8,000 nt of DNA from Desulfobulbaceae bacterium UBA2213 (GCA_002327225.1 DCUN01000033.1:1-8000); one strand, 5' to 3'. Counted from the stretch's first letter, positions 1 through 5,667 are shown. A program made the numbers and translations. The notes: generated by a model from the letters alone, not told the origin.

Positions 1-176
1 ACCCCATAGACATGATGGTAACCGGTAATCATCCCGTGTAATCCTACTGCTGCTCCAGCCAGAGCAAGGAGGGCGAAACCTCCCATGAGCATGAGATAGC
101 CCGGGCTTGCTTTTTTCAGGGCATCAACGCCATGAAACCCCCATCTCTTTGAAATATCAACCATACTTCTAGTCAT
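1..176 (-). CDS. NrfD/PsrC-like integral membrane subunit, N-terminal part
   Basis: Only the first 58 codons are present; the gene continues past the left edge. It starts at the ATG at 174-176, with an AAGGTG ribosome binding site a few bases upstream. A hydrophilic N-terminus carrying a TrpGly and a SerProGlyTyr motif leads into a hydrophobic segment at about residues 27-48, rich in Leu, Ala and Gly, then GlyLeuHisGlyMet and TyrHisHisValTyrGly. This resembles the first transmembrane helix and following loop of NrfD/PsrC-family subunits, which anchor menaquinol oxidoreductase complexes and hold the quinol site. The hexaheme cytochrome gene ends 76 nt upstream on the same strand with no obvious terminator between, so the two are probably co-transcribed and their products probably form one complex. 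The family call rests on a short fragment plus context; another polytopic respiratory subunit is possible. Confidence 0.68.
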   Translation of the reverse strand, partial: MTRSMVDISKRWGFHGVDALKKASPGYLMLMGGFALLALAGAAVGLHGMITGYHHVYG

Positions 177-252
177 CTGTTCACCTTATAAAATAATATT
201 TTAGAATAATCGTAACTGTTCAGAACTCAATATTCACGTATAATAGATATTC

Positions 253-960
253 TTAGTGTTTACTTTCTCCGTGGCCTTCCTTTTTCTGATCGCCACCCTG
301 CAGAGCATCGATTCCTTTGACACCGATATGGCAGACAGTACAGCGGGTCAGGTAACCAAAAGCCTGAGAGGCATCATGGCAGGTTCCACAATATTTATTA
401 TGGAGTTTTTCCAGGTACTCTCTTTTGTCAACTGCATCAGTCTTGGATTGTTCTGCCTCTTCGATGGTACCTTTTTTCATGGCAAATACTTCTTTGTGGC
501 ATGTTTCGCAGGCAAGGCCGCCTTTTTTCACGTGTGTGGAGTGATCAAAGGATACAGCCTTTACAGGATAGGTAAAGACGATAGGAGCTTCAGGGGCAGA
601 ATGGCAGGAAGCGCACTGAGTGGCAGCATCAAAGGCCGTGTTGCCATCATGACAGCTTCCACAATATTTCCCTTCCTTGAAAGATTTCATAGTGAAGTCG
701 CCCGCTTGTCCAGCAGCGCCTTGTTCCATGGCAAAGATCCCGTCATGGCAGGAATCGCACTCAAGACCGGCATCCATGGTATGGACTGGATGGTTGAATG
801 TGGCCTGTGTCGGGGTGGTCCAGACAATTGGTTCCTGCGGGCCATATTTGTCGGCATCGTATGCTTCTTCCGCCATGCTGGTATCAGCCAGAAGAAGAGA
901 TGTTGTCATGATTGCCGCTAAGGCCAGTAAACTTACAGTTGACGCTTTGTTTGTGTTCAT
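253..960 (-). CDS. Periplasmic hexaheme c-type cytochrome (two triheme c7-like repeats)
   Basis: The product is 235 aa. Residues 1-30 form a Sec signal peptide with a hydrophobic core at about 8-25 and a likely cleavage after SerMetAla. Six CxxCH heme-binding motifs lie at residues 68-72, 100-104, 116-120, 151-155, 191-195 and 207-211. Spacing and flanking words repeat: a Phe-x-His-x-x-His element, CxxCH followed by a PheAlaMet element, a TyrCysGly-x-CysHis motif, then a closing CxxCH. The mature protein is therefore two triheme c7-type units in tandem. His57, His60, His140 and His143 are plausible distal heme ligands. The tail is rich in Lys, His and Gly. The ATG at 958-960 has a good AGGAG site. 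Its likely role is periplasmic electron transfer from menaquinol through the NrfD-like subunit encoded just downstream. QrcA of Desulfovibrio also has six hemes, but in that operon a molybdopterin-like subunit gene follows, so this is more like a Cbc/Nrf-type complex (inference). Confidence 0.9.
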   Translation of the reverse strand: MNTNKASTVSLLALAAIMTTSLLLADTSMAEEAYDADKYGPQEPIVWTTPTQATFNHPVHTMDAGLECDSCHDGIFAMEQGAAGQAGDFTMKSFKEGKYCGSCHDGNTAFDAATQCASCHSAPEAPIVFTYPVKAVSFDHSTHVKKGGLACETCHKEVFAMKKGTIEEAEQSKTDAVDKREYLEKLHNKYCGTCHDASQAFGYLTRCTVCHIGVKGIDALQGGDQKKEGHGESKH

Positions 961-1074
961 AGATGTACTCCTGCCTCTTTTTATCTGTTAGCTGTTATGG
1001 CTGGAAGGGATTCAGCGACTCCTGAGCATCCAAGAGTTACAGAAATTTCCAGATTCAATGGGCTTAATTAACGT

Positions 1075-1088
1075 ATCAGTATACTGAT
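1075..1088. promoter_or_regulatory. 14-bp perfect palindrome, possible operator
   Basis: ATCAGTATACTGAT is identical to its reverse complement over all 14 bases. It lies about 115 nt upstream of the cytochrome start codon. On the minus strand it contains TATACT, a 5-of-6 match to a -10 hexamer, with only a poor -35 (TTCAAG, 18-nt spacer). A dimeric repressor or activator site overlapping a promoter would fit. No regulator is identified. Confidence 0.35.
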
Positions 1089-1154
1089 GGATCTATTCTA
1101 CCTTGAACCCTACCTGAGTCTGTAAGATGATTTTTTTAAAAAGGTGCAAGGGCT

Positions 1155-1184
1155 ATTAAAGGGCACAAGATAAACAACTGTAAA
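1155..1184 (-). promoter_or_regulatory. Possible sigma-70 promoter for the cytochrome operon
   Basis: On the minus strand, TTTACA (1179-1184) and TTTAAT (1155-1160) are separated by 18 nt. Each hexamer matches consensus at 5 of 6 positions. A start near 1148 would give a leader of about 190 nt that includes the 14-bp palindrome. In an AT-rich spacer such matches also arise by chance. Confidence 0.3.
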
Positions 1185-1377
1185 GGGATTAAGCAACAGA
1201 AAAATGCACAAAAAAAATATGTTATTGAGTGAATGAGATTTTTCTTGCACAGAATAGCTCGACTTTTAAGAGAGTTATGCCTCTCACTTTTTTGAGAAAA
1301 AAACGTAGCGTGTTGCATCTGCACAAAACATAGAGAGGTAACAATGGATGCCGTGTTATTATAATGCTGTTTTTGTA

Positions 1378-2286
1378 TCATATTTTTTTCAATATGGCGG
1401 CGATACGTTCAGCGGCAGAAATTATTTTTTTCAGGATGTCTTTTCCTTCAGCAGTTTCCGTGGAATCATGAAAAGAGTCAGCAAGTAATTGCGCATAATT
1501 CATAATACCATTGGACAGGTTTGTGCCTTCGTTGATAATGGCCGCCAGCTCTTCGTCATGTTTTTTTGAAGATTTTTCTTCCTTATTATTTTCAGGTTGG
1601 GGGCGCTGCAGTAATCCATTGATGGCATCAGTCAGCTCAGAAATCTCGGTACATGTGTCAGGGCTGTAGATCAATCCATTAGCAAGAATATCATCTCCTT
1701 TCGTCTGTTCAGAGAGGTGAATAAGGGGAAGTATGGTTTTCTTATAGAGAAGGATCAGGGCAAAACTGATAATACAGATAATGCTGCCAAGGGCGCCAAT
1801 CATGATCGTCTGAAAACGAACAACCTTTGACCGCATCTGACTGACAATAATCCGGTCAAACTGTAAAAGATAATCGGCCAGTATTCGTGTCTGACGCTGC
1901 AGATTGAGACTATGGGATACTTTGTCTTCGGCTGCGACAATATTCTTTGATGAAATAGCAAGGCCGGAGAGGTCGACCTGTCTGGCCATGTCAAGTTTGT
2001 ATTCAGCCGGGATGATGTCGTTTTCCTGCAAGCGAACAAGGGTTGAATTGAGATCTTTCAGGTCTCTGGAGGCGGCCACCACCTTCTCCCAGTCTTTTTC
2101 TATCAATGAAGCCGTGATCTGTTCACGGATAGTGGAAAACTGAAAAATGCTCTCTTCACTCTGGGTAATGATCTTGTTGTACTGTTCCGTGAGCTGGTAT
2201 TGGCGGAGTCCCAGAAAGACAACAAAAACAAGGAGGCAAGCAACCGAGGCAAAGGCCAGATAGCCTGTTTTCTTTAAAGAATGCAT
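1378..2286 (-). CDS. Two-TM sensor-kinase-like protein, truncated and lacking phosphoacceptor His
   Basis: The product is 302 aa. TM1 is at about residues 9-28, a mostly helical periplasmic region spans 29-160, and TM2 is at 162-181. A short HAMP-like stretch (182-227, with a Pro early in the first helix) and a charged linker rich in Lys and Glu (228-245) follow. The last 57 residues match the two helices of a histidine-kinase DHp domain: a segment ending AsnGlyIleMetAsnTyrAlaGlnLeuLeu, like the family pattern HE-x-NNPL-x-GI-x-NYAQLL, then an AlaGluArgIle helix ending at the stop. At the phosphoacceptor position the residue is Asn252, followed by the usual Glu, and the NNP motif is degraded. 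No HATPase domain follows in any frame I read. The protein should therefore be unable to autophosphorylate. Its start overlaps the ftsH 3' end by 13 nt and has no clear Shine-Dalgarno, so translation is probably coupled to ftsH. It may act as a membrane sensor or adaptor for the protease, or be a decaying kinase. Confidence 0.85.
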   Translation of the reverse strand: MHSLKKTGYLAFASVACLLVFVVFLGLRQYQLTEQYNKIITQSEESIFQFSTIREQITASLIEKDWEKVVAASRDLKDLNSTLVRLQENDIIPAEYKLDMARQVDLSGLAISSKNIVAAEDKVSHSLNLQRQTRILADYLLQFDRIIVSQMRSKVVRFQTIMIGALGSIICIISFALILLYKKTILPLIHLSEQTKGDDILANGLIYSPDTCTEISELTDAINGLLQRPQPENNKEEKSSKKHDEELAAIINEGTNLSNGIMNYAQLLADSFHDSTETAEGKDILKKIISAAERIAAILKKI

Positions 2287-4178
2287 GGGCTTATTTTTTT
2301 TATTTTACTGTGAATACAGCTTTGGGAAGCAGGACAGATGGTACAGTCGCTTTCGTCCGAATGACGACTGTTAGTTTTTTTATTCTCTGTACAGGCAAGG
2401 ATCATATCGAATTCTTCATTGTCCAGGGTTTCAACTTGAAGCAGGGCTCCAGCAAGGCTCTTCAAGAGATAAAATTTTTGACTGAGAATAGTCACTGCAT
2501 TTTCATAACAGGTTGTCAGGAGAGTCTTGATCTCATGATCAATGGTTTTCGCTGTCTCGTTGGCCATAGACAGGCGTTGCGATGAACCGCCAAGAAACCC
2601 GCTATCGTCAATAATAAAGGCCTGAGGACCCATGGTCTCATTCATACCCCATTTACATATCATGTTGGTCGCGATTTCAGTTGCCTGGAGGATGTCACCC
2701 TGAGCGCCAGTAGACCGTTGATTGAAGGCGAGGTCTTCGGCAGCACGGCCTCCCATCAGGATAGTGATTCTGTTTTTTAAATAGATATAGGAGTAAGCGT
2801 GCCGATCGATTAAGGCGAGTTGTTGGGTCTGTCCCAGGGCCCTGCCGCGTGGAATAATAGTAATTTTATGGAGAGGATCGGCATCAGGAAGGGACTTAGC
2901 GATAATAGCATGTCCAGCCTCATGGTAGGCAAGGATGGTCCGATCCTTCTCGGTCATGATCATGCCCTTACGTTCGACACCCATTAAAATACGATCCCGA
3001 GCCAGTTCGAAATCTGTAAAATCAACAGCCTTCTTACCACTTCTTGCGGCCATGAGTGCGGCCTCGTTGACCAGGTTGGCAAGCTCTGCACCGGTGAATC
3101 CTGGGCACATCTGGGCTATCTGATGCAGGTCGATATCCGAGACCATTTTTATTTTGGCTCCGTGAATCTGAAGTATATTCAGGCGCCCATTAATATCAGG
3201 CGGCAGGATATTCACCTGTCGATCAAAACGCCCCGGACGGCGAAGGGCTGAGTCGAGGATGTCAGGTCTGTTTGTGGCGGCAAGCACAATAATATTATCG
3301 GTTGAACCAAAACCATCCATCTCAACCAGCAGGGCATTCAGGGTCTGACTCCTTTCATCGCTGCCACTGGCAGATGCGCCACCACTGCGACTGCCACCAA
3401 CCGCGTCGATTTCATCAATAAAGACTATACATGGGGCGTTCTTCTTCGCCTCTTTAAAGAGATCTCTTACCCGTGAGGCACCGACACCGACAAACATTTC
3501 CACAAAATCAGAACCGCTGAAGCTGTAAAACGGAACCCCCGCCTCACCTGCGATAGCACGAGCGAGCAGTGTCTTACCGGTTCCTGGCGGTCCCTGCAGT
3601 AAGACTCCTTTGGGGATAGTGGCGCCCACCTGGCTGAACTGTGCCGGATTTTTCAGAAAAACGACAATCTCCTCAAGTTCTTCGAGCGCCTCAGGGATGC
3701 CGGCAACGTCCTTGAAGGTCACAACCTTGTGACCGTCGTTGGGCATAATTAATTTATCAGTGGCAAATTTACTTTCTTGTTCCTCTTTTTTTATTCTGCT
3801 CAGTGAGAGAACAATCACGATAATAAGCAGGACGATGTAGAAGAGAGCCAGGCCCTGCAGGATAATCTCAGAGCGATCCTTGTTGAAGATAATACGGATG
3901 TCTTTGTCTTTGAGTTCAGCGATGAGTTCTTCAGGATTAGGAACAGTGGTTATATAGGTGAATCCGGGACTACTGTCTGTCTCTCCAGCACGATGACTGA
4001 TCACAACCCGGTTTCCGGTAAAGGACATATCCGAGATATCATGATGACTGAGGCAGTAGCGGAACTCACTGTAGGTTCGCTCGGGAAGACGGTGTTCAAT
4101 GGTCCAGATGAGATAACAGCCGCCGGAGAAGATAGTGAAGATAAAGAAGATGAAGAGGTTGCGTGCAAGAATTGCCAT
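2274..4178 (-). CDS. ftsH: FtsH-family membrane AAA+ zinc metalloprotease
   Basis: This is an ATP-driven inner-membrane protease that extracts and degrades membrane and cytosolic proteins as a hexamer. I chose the ATG at 4176-4178 (634 aa) because AGGGA lies 7 nt upstream; a TTG seven codons earlier lacks such a site. TM1 (about 5-27) and TM2 (about 108-127) flank a periplasmic domain. The AAA+ module has Walker A GPPGTGKT (196-203), pore loop PheValGly (229-231), Walker B IVFIDEID (251-258) and a second region of homology with two arginine fingers (about 302-320). The protease domain has HEAGH (419-423) and the third zinc ligand Asp495 in STGAQGD. Length matches E. coli FtsH (644 aa), and all catalytic residues are present. 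An unusual C-terminal tail has Cys612, Cys615, Cys621 and Cys632 with a CTICPASQSC motif. The divergent N-terminus and lack of housekeeping neighbours suggest a second, specialised ftsH copy (inference). The kinase-like gene overlaps its 3' end. Confidence 0.95.
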   Translation of the reverse strand: MAILARNLFIFFIFTIFSGGCYLIWTIEHRLPERTYSEFRYCLSHHDISDMSFTGNRVVISHRAGETDSSPGFTYITTVPNPEELIAELKDKDIRIIFNKDRSEIILQGLALFYIVLLIIVIVLSLSRIKKEEQESKFATDKLIMPNDGHKVVTFKDVAGIPEALEELEEIVVFLKNPAQFSQVGATIPKGVLLQGPPGTGKTLLARAIAGEAGVPFYSFSGSDFVEMFVGVGASRVRDLFKEAKKNAPCIVFIDEIDAVGGSRSGGASASGSDERSQTLNALLVEMDGFGSTDNIIVLAATNRPDILDSALRRPGRFDRQVNILPPDINGRLNILQIHGAKIKMVSDIDLHQIAQMCPGFTGAELANLVNEAALMAARSGKKAVDFTDFELARDRILMGVERKGMIMTEKDRTILAYHEAGHAIIAKSLPDADPLHKITIIPRGRALGQTQQLALIDRHAYSYIYLKNRITILMGGRAAEDLAFNQRSTGAQGDILQATEIATNMICKWGMNETMGPQAFIIDDSGFLGGSSQRLSMANETAKTIDHEIKTLLTTCYENAVTILSQKFYLLKSLAGALLQVETLDNEEFDMILACTENKKTNSRHSDESDCTICPASQSCIHSKIKKISPCIL

Positions 4179-4287
4179 AATAAAATCCCTAGGGGACAAA
4201 CAGTTCGATGATGTTGGAGGAATTTTCTATGTAAGCTGGTGAGTGCGTGTGCAAATATGTACGAATAGATGTTTCAGAGAACAAGAC

Positions 4288-4315
4288 ATTATATTGCACC
4301 TTCATACCATATCAA
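4288..4315 (-). promoter_or_regulatory. Near-consensus sigma-70 promoter for ftsH
   Basis: On the minus strand, TTGATA (4310-4315, 5 of 6) and TATAAT (4288-4293, 6 of 6) are separated by 16 nt. The predicted start is near 4281, giving a leader of about 100 nt before the ftsH ATG. The -35 begins just past the terminator hairpin, so ftsH and the kinase-like gene appear to form a transcription unit of their own. Confidence 0.65.
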
Positions 4316-4329
4316 TACAAGAATAGACC

Positions 4330-4373
4330 ATACAAAAAGCCAGGGAGAAAACTCTCTCCCTGGCTTTTTGTAT
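4330..4373 (-). terminator. Strong rho-independent terminator of the small-protein unit
   Basis: A 19-bp perfect inverted repeat (4330-4348 and 4355-4373) has a 6-nt loop. The core is AGCCAGGGAGA paired with TCTCCCTGGCT, followed on the minus strand by a TTTTT run. The flanking A and T runs pair with each other, so the hairpin could work in both directions, but no gene on the plus strand leads into it. It ends transcription of the three small genes and shields ftsH from it. Confidence 0.9.
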
Positions 4374-4497
4374 TTCTTCCAATTTCTGCCTGTCCGACAA
4401 CATTATACTATTCGCAATATTCGGATGTGTAATCTCCCTGAATGGTCGAATGTTGCATTCTGCAAACAAAATCTGTGGCTCAATTCAAACAGGTTTT

Positions 4498-4518
4498 ATA
4501 TTTTTCTATGAAAAATAT
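4498..4518. repeat. AT-rich 9-bp inverted repeat at the end of the third small gene
   Basis: ATATTTTTC (4498-4506) and GAAAAATAT (4510-4518) pair around a 3-nt loop, touching the stop codon of the third small gene. No T-run follows on the minus strand and the stem is almost all A-T, so it is a poor terminator. It may protect the transcript's 3' end or be chance. Confidence 0.35.
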
Positions 4519-4736
4519 TAGCTGCCGACGATGGCAGAAAACATGCTTTTAACAAGGGCAACAGGGCCACCATTTGAAATCATTGCGCTGGTGAGACATA
4601 CCAGACCCCATGCTCCAACGGCAACGGCAAAGGCAGCCGTGATAAAGGTCCCAAGCTTGTAGAGTTCACTGTCTGCACTGGCTGATTCATGAGCGCTTGA
4701 TTTAATTTGTTCTTTGGTGATTGCATTATTTTCCAT
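4518..4736 (-). CDS. Small single-span membrane protein, paralog 3 of 3 (72 aa)
   Basis: I do not recognise this family. A polar N-terminus (residues 1-22, rich in Ser, Glu and Lys) leads into a hydrophobic helix at about 29-52 containing GlyAlaTrpGly. Then come AsnGlyGlyPro and a C-terminal amphipathic helix ending in Gly-Ser. From the SerGlu before LysLeuGly onward it aligns without gaps to the two genes upstream. It keeps the shared Glu, Lys-x-Gly, Gly-x-Trp, GlyGlyPro, Leu, Phe-x-Ala and terminal Gly, and is the most diverged of the three. AAGGAG lies 9 nt before the ATG. It is the last gene of the unit, with 72 nt separating it from the previous one. Confidence 0.85.
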   Translation of the reverse strand: MENNAITKEQIKSSAHESASADSELYKLGTFITAAFAVAVGAWGLVCLTSAMISNGGPVALVKSMFSAIVGS

Positions 4737-4808
4737 GATGAGATTCTCCTTGATGTGAAATTAATTGGTAATAAATTGTTTATTTAAAATACAGGTTACA
4801 CTTTAAAA

Positions 4809-5021
4809 TCAACCAGAAATGGCGGTGAAGAGACTGGCAATAAGGTCAATTGGCCCTCCACTATTGACGGCCCCGGCAATCATGCTGGCAACAGCCCAGC
4901 AGCCAATGATTCCAGCGGTAATGCCAATAGCGGTAATGCCTATTTTGGATATTTCGGTACTGGTGTTGGTGGCTGTGCTGCTTTGCACGCGGCTTTTATC
5001 CATGCTGGAATTATTTTTCAT
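4809..5021 (-). CDS. Small single-span membrane protein, paralog 2 of 3 (70 aa)
   Basis: I do not recognise this family. I start it at the ATG at 5019-5021, preceded by GGAGA; an in-frame TTG four codons upstream overlaps that site and is less likely. The first 22 residues are polar, rich in Ser, Thr and Asn. A ThrGluIle-x-Lys motif leads into a hydrophobic helix (about 30-52) with GlyCysTrpAlaVal. Then come SerGlyGlyPro and a short amphipathic C-terminus ending SerGly. About half of the last 49 residues are identical to the first paralog, aligned without gaps. There is no signal-peptidase motif or catalytic motif. The conserved GlyGlyPro turn suggests one membrane span plus a surface-lying or re-entrant helix (inference). 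Confidence 0.87.
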   Translation of the reverse strand: MKNNSSMDKSRVQSSTATNTSTEISKIGITAIGITAGIIGCWAVASMIAGAVNSGGPIDLIASLFTAISG

Positions 5022-5082
5022 GGGAATCTCCAATGTTTTTTTTTATAAACCATTATAGAGACAATAAATGTTCCCATAATGA

Positions 5083-5106
5083 CTGGTCAGAGATTTATCC
5101 GACCAG
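5083..5106. repeat. 6-bp inverted repeat spanning the stop of the first small gene
   Basis: CTGGTC (5083-5088) and GACCAG (5101-5106) flank a 12-nt loop that includes the TAA stop of the first small gene. No T-run follows on the minus strand, so it is not a typical terminator. It could partially attenuate or process the polycistronic transcript. Confidence 0.3.
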
Positions 5107-5304
5107 CGCCTTAAAGTAAGCTGTAGCAAGGCCCACTGGGCCACCATTGACAACGATACCAGCTGTCATGCAGGCAACTGCCCAGCCGCCAAGCAGAATG
5201 GAGGTGATACCAATAACAGCGGTTCCAACTTTGTGGATCTCGGTTGCAACTTGAGTGTTTTCGTTAGCGGAGGCGATGGTCTTGTTTTGTGTTGTTGTCA
5301 TCAT
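5095..5304 (-). CDS. Small single-span membrane protein, paralog 1 of 3 (69 aa)
   Basis: I do not recognise this family. This is the first gene after the sigma-54-type promoter. An AGGAG ribosome binding site lies 5 nt before a doubled ATG (5302-5304, then 5299-5301); either could be used. A polar Thr/Asn/Gln-rich N-terminus (about 1-20) leads into ThrGluIle-x-LysValGly, a hydrophobic helix (about 27-51) with GlyGlyTrpAlaVal, then AsnGlyGlyPro and a C-terminal helix ending LeuValGly. The three paralogs share this plan, each with its own ribosome binding site, which suggests tandem duplication followed by divergence. They may form a hetero-oligomer in the membrane or act as small regulators of a membrane complex (inference). 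A double-glycine bacteriocin leader was considered, but the GlyGly sits after the membrane helix rather than before a mature peptide. Confidence 0.87.
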   Translation of the reverse strand: MMTTTQNKTIASANENTQVATEIHKVGTAVIGITSILLGGWAVACMTAGIVVNGGPVGLATAYFKALVG

Positions 5305-5384
5305 GATATCTCCTAAAGGTTGAATGAAGTAATTTGTGTTTTTTTCTTCGCACCTTTACATGTACTTGCACTTGAAGACTATAA

Positions 5385-5400
5385 TGCATGAAACATGCCA
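5385..5400 (-). promoter_or_regulatory. Sigma-54 (-24/-12) promoter for the small membrane-protein genes
   Basis: On the minus strand, TGGCATGTTTCATGCA matches the sigma-54 consensus TGGCACGNNNNTTGCA with correct GG-to-GC spacing and two substitutions. The predicted start is near 5374, about 70 nt before the first small gene. No convincing sigma-70 -35 pairs with the nearby TATAGT. The motif also contains a 5-bp inverted repeat (GCATG, TTT, CATGC), so a plain operator is an alternative reading. Confidence 0.62.
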
Positions 5401-5524
5401 GAAATTTTTTTTTGTTTTATCGTTTGGTTGTTTTGCTTAACTGTTGGTTTTTGTGGTTGTTTTATTGGTGGTTGTGGTGATGGGCAAGACTGCAGGGGAT
5501 GTTTGCAAGTGAGACAGGTGGTGT

Positions 5525-5599
5525 GTTGCGCAAGTAATACCTGATGTACTTATTGTTGTATTATTGTAGCAAAGTTGTGGCGCCTGGTATCTGCGCAAC
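5525..5599. promoter_or_regulatory. Inverted GTTGCGCA / TGCGCAAC pair, possible activator sites
   Basis: GTTGCGCA at 5525-5532 and its reverse complement TGCGCAAC at 5592-5599 lie about 125 and 190 nt upstream of the sigma-54 motif. That is the usual distance for enhancer-binding activators. The first copy forms the 8-bp palindrome TTGCGCAA (5526-5533). A related TTTGCAAGT lies at 5502-5510. The regulator is unknown and the sites are short. Confidence 0.3.
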
Positions 5600-5667
5600 A
5601 GTTTTGAGACAGTTAAGACGGTTTCTGGGGGAAGTATTATAAGAGCCTGCGTGGTGTTTGTGTGCAG

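Larger units (their letters stand above)
961..1377. other. 417-nt intergenic region upstream of the cytochrome gene
   Basis: I see no credible gene here. The only open frame of note, minus strand at 1136-1381, has a low-complexity, Cys/Phe-rich translation without a family look. The region is AT-rich. It holds a 14-bp palindrome (1075-1088), a moderate promoter match (1155-1184) and the AGGAG ribosome binding site of the cytochrome gene. No strong terminator follows the kinase-like gene. The best candidates are weak: GAGAG/CTCTC arms around 1273-1288, and a 4-bp GTGC/GCAC stem near 1143-1165 followed on the minus strand by a CTTTTT run. Confidence 0.7.
4179..4517. other. 339-nt intergenic region between ftsH and the small-protein genes
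   Basis: It contains the 3' untranslated part of the small-protein unit, a strong hairpin terminator (4330-4373) and the ftsH promoter (4288-4315), in that order of minus-strand transcription. Short plus-strand open frames here run through the terminator hairpin and lack ribosome binding sites, so I do not call them. Next to the last small gene is an AT-only hairpin with 9-bp arms (4498-4506 and 4510-4518). Confidence 0.75.
5305..5667. other. 363-nt intergenic region between jetD and the small-protein genes
   Basis: I see no protein gene here. It holds a sigma-54-type promoter (5385-5400), candidate upstream activator sites (5525-5532, 5592-5599) and a plus-strand T/G-rich, C-poor tract (about 5405-5483). 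No convincing terminator follows jetD, so some defence-operon transcripts could read into the small genes. A small RNA cannot be ruled out, but nothing specific supports one. Confidence 0.7.

Noticed and set aside
256..921. Plus-strand open frame of 221 codons opposite the cytochrome gene
   Set aside because: It is the antisense shadow of a gene with six CxxCH motifs and a signal peptide. It has no ribosome binding site or recognisable domain.
1136..1381. Minus-strand open frame of 81 codons after the kinase-like gene, checked as a possible frameshifted HATPase domain
   Set aside because: The translation has no N, G1 or G2 box of a HATPase, is Cys/Phe-rich and low in complexity, and has no clear ribosome binding site.
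4179..4199. Upstream TTG start for ftsH giving 641 aa
   Set aside because: No ribosome binding site precedes the TTG, whereas AGGGA is well placed before the ATG at 4176-4178.
4247..4511. Two short plus-strand open frames (61 and 80 codons)
   Set aside because: Both run through the strong terminator hairpin and the opposing ftsH promoter. They lack Shine-Dalgarno sites and protein-like composition.
4819..5058. Plus-strand open frame of 79 codons opposite the second small gene
   Set aside because: Its hydrophobic translation mirrors the antisense of the membrane helix of the real minus-strand gene.
4518..5304. Small genes as class II bacteriocins with double-glycine leaders
   Set aside because: The conserved GlyGly lies after the hydrophobic helix and is followed by Pro and only about 13 residues. 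No transporter or immunity gene is nearby.
5405..5599. CRISPR array or tandem repeat in the jetD-downstream spacer
   Set aside because: The T/G-rich words do not repeat at regular spacing, and there are no equal-length spacers.
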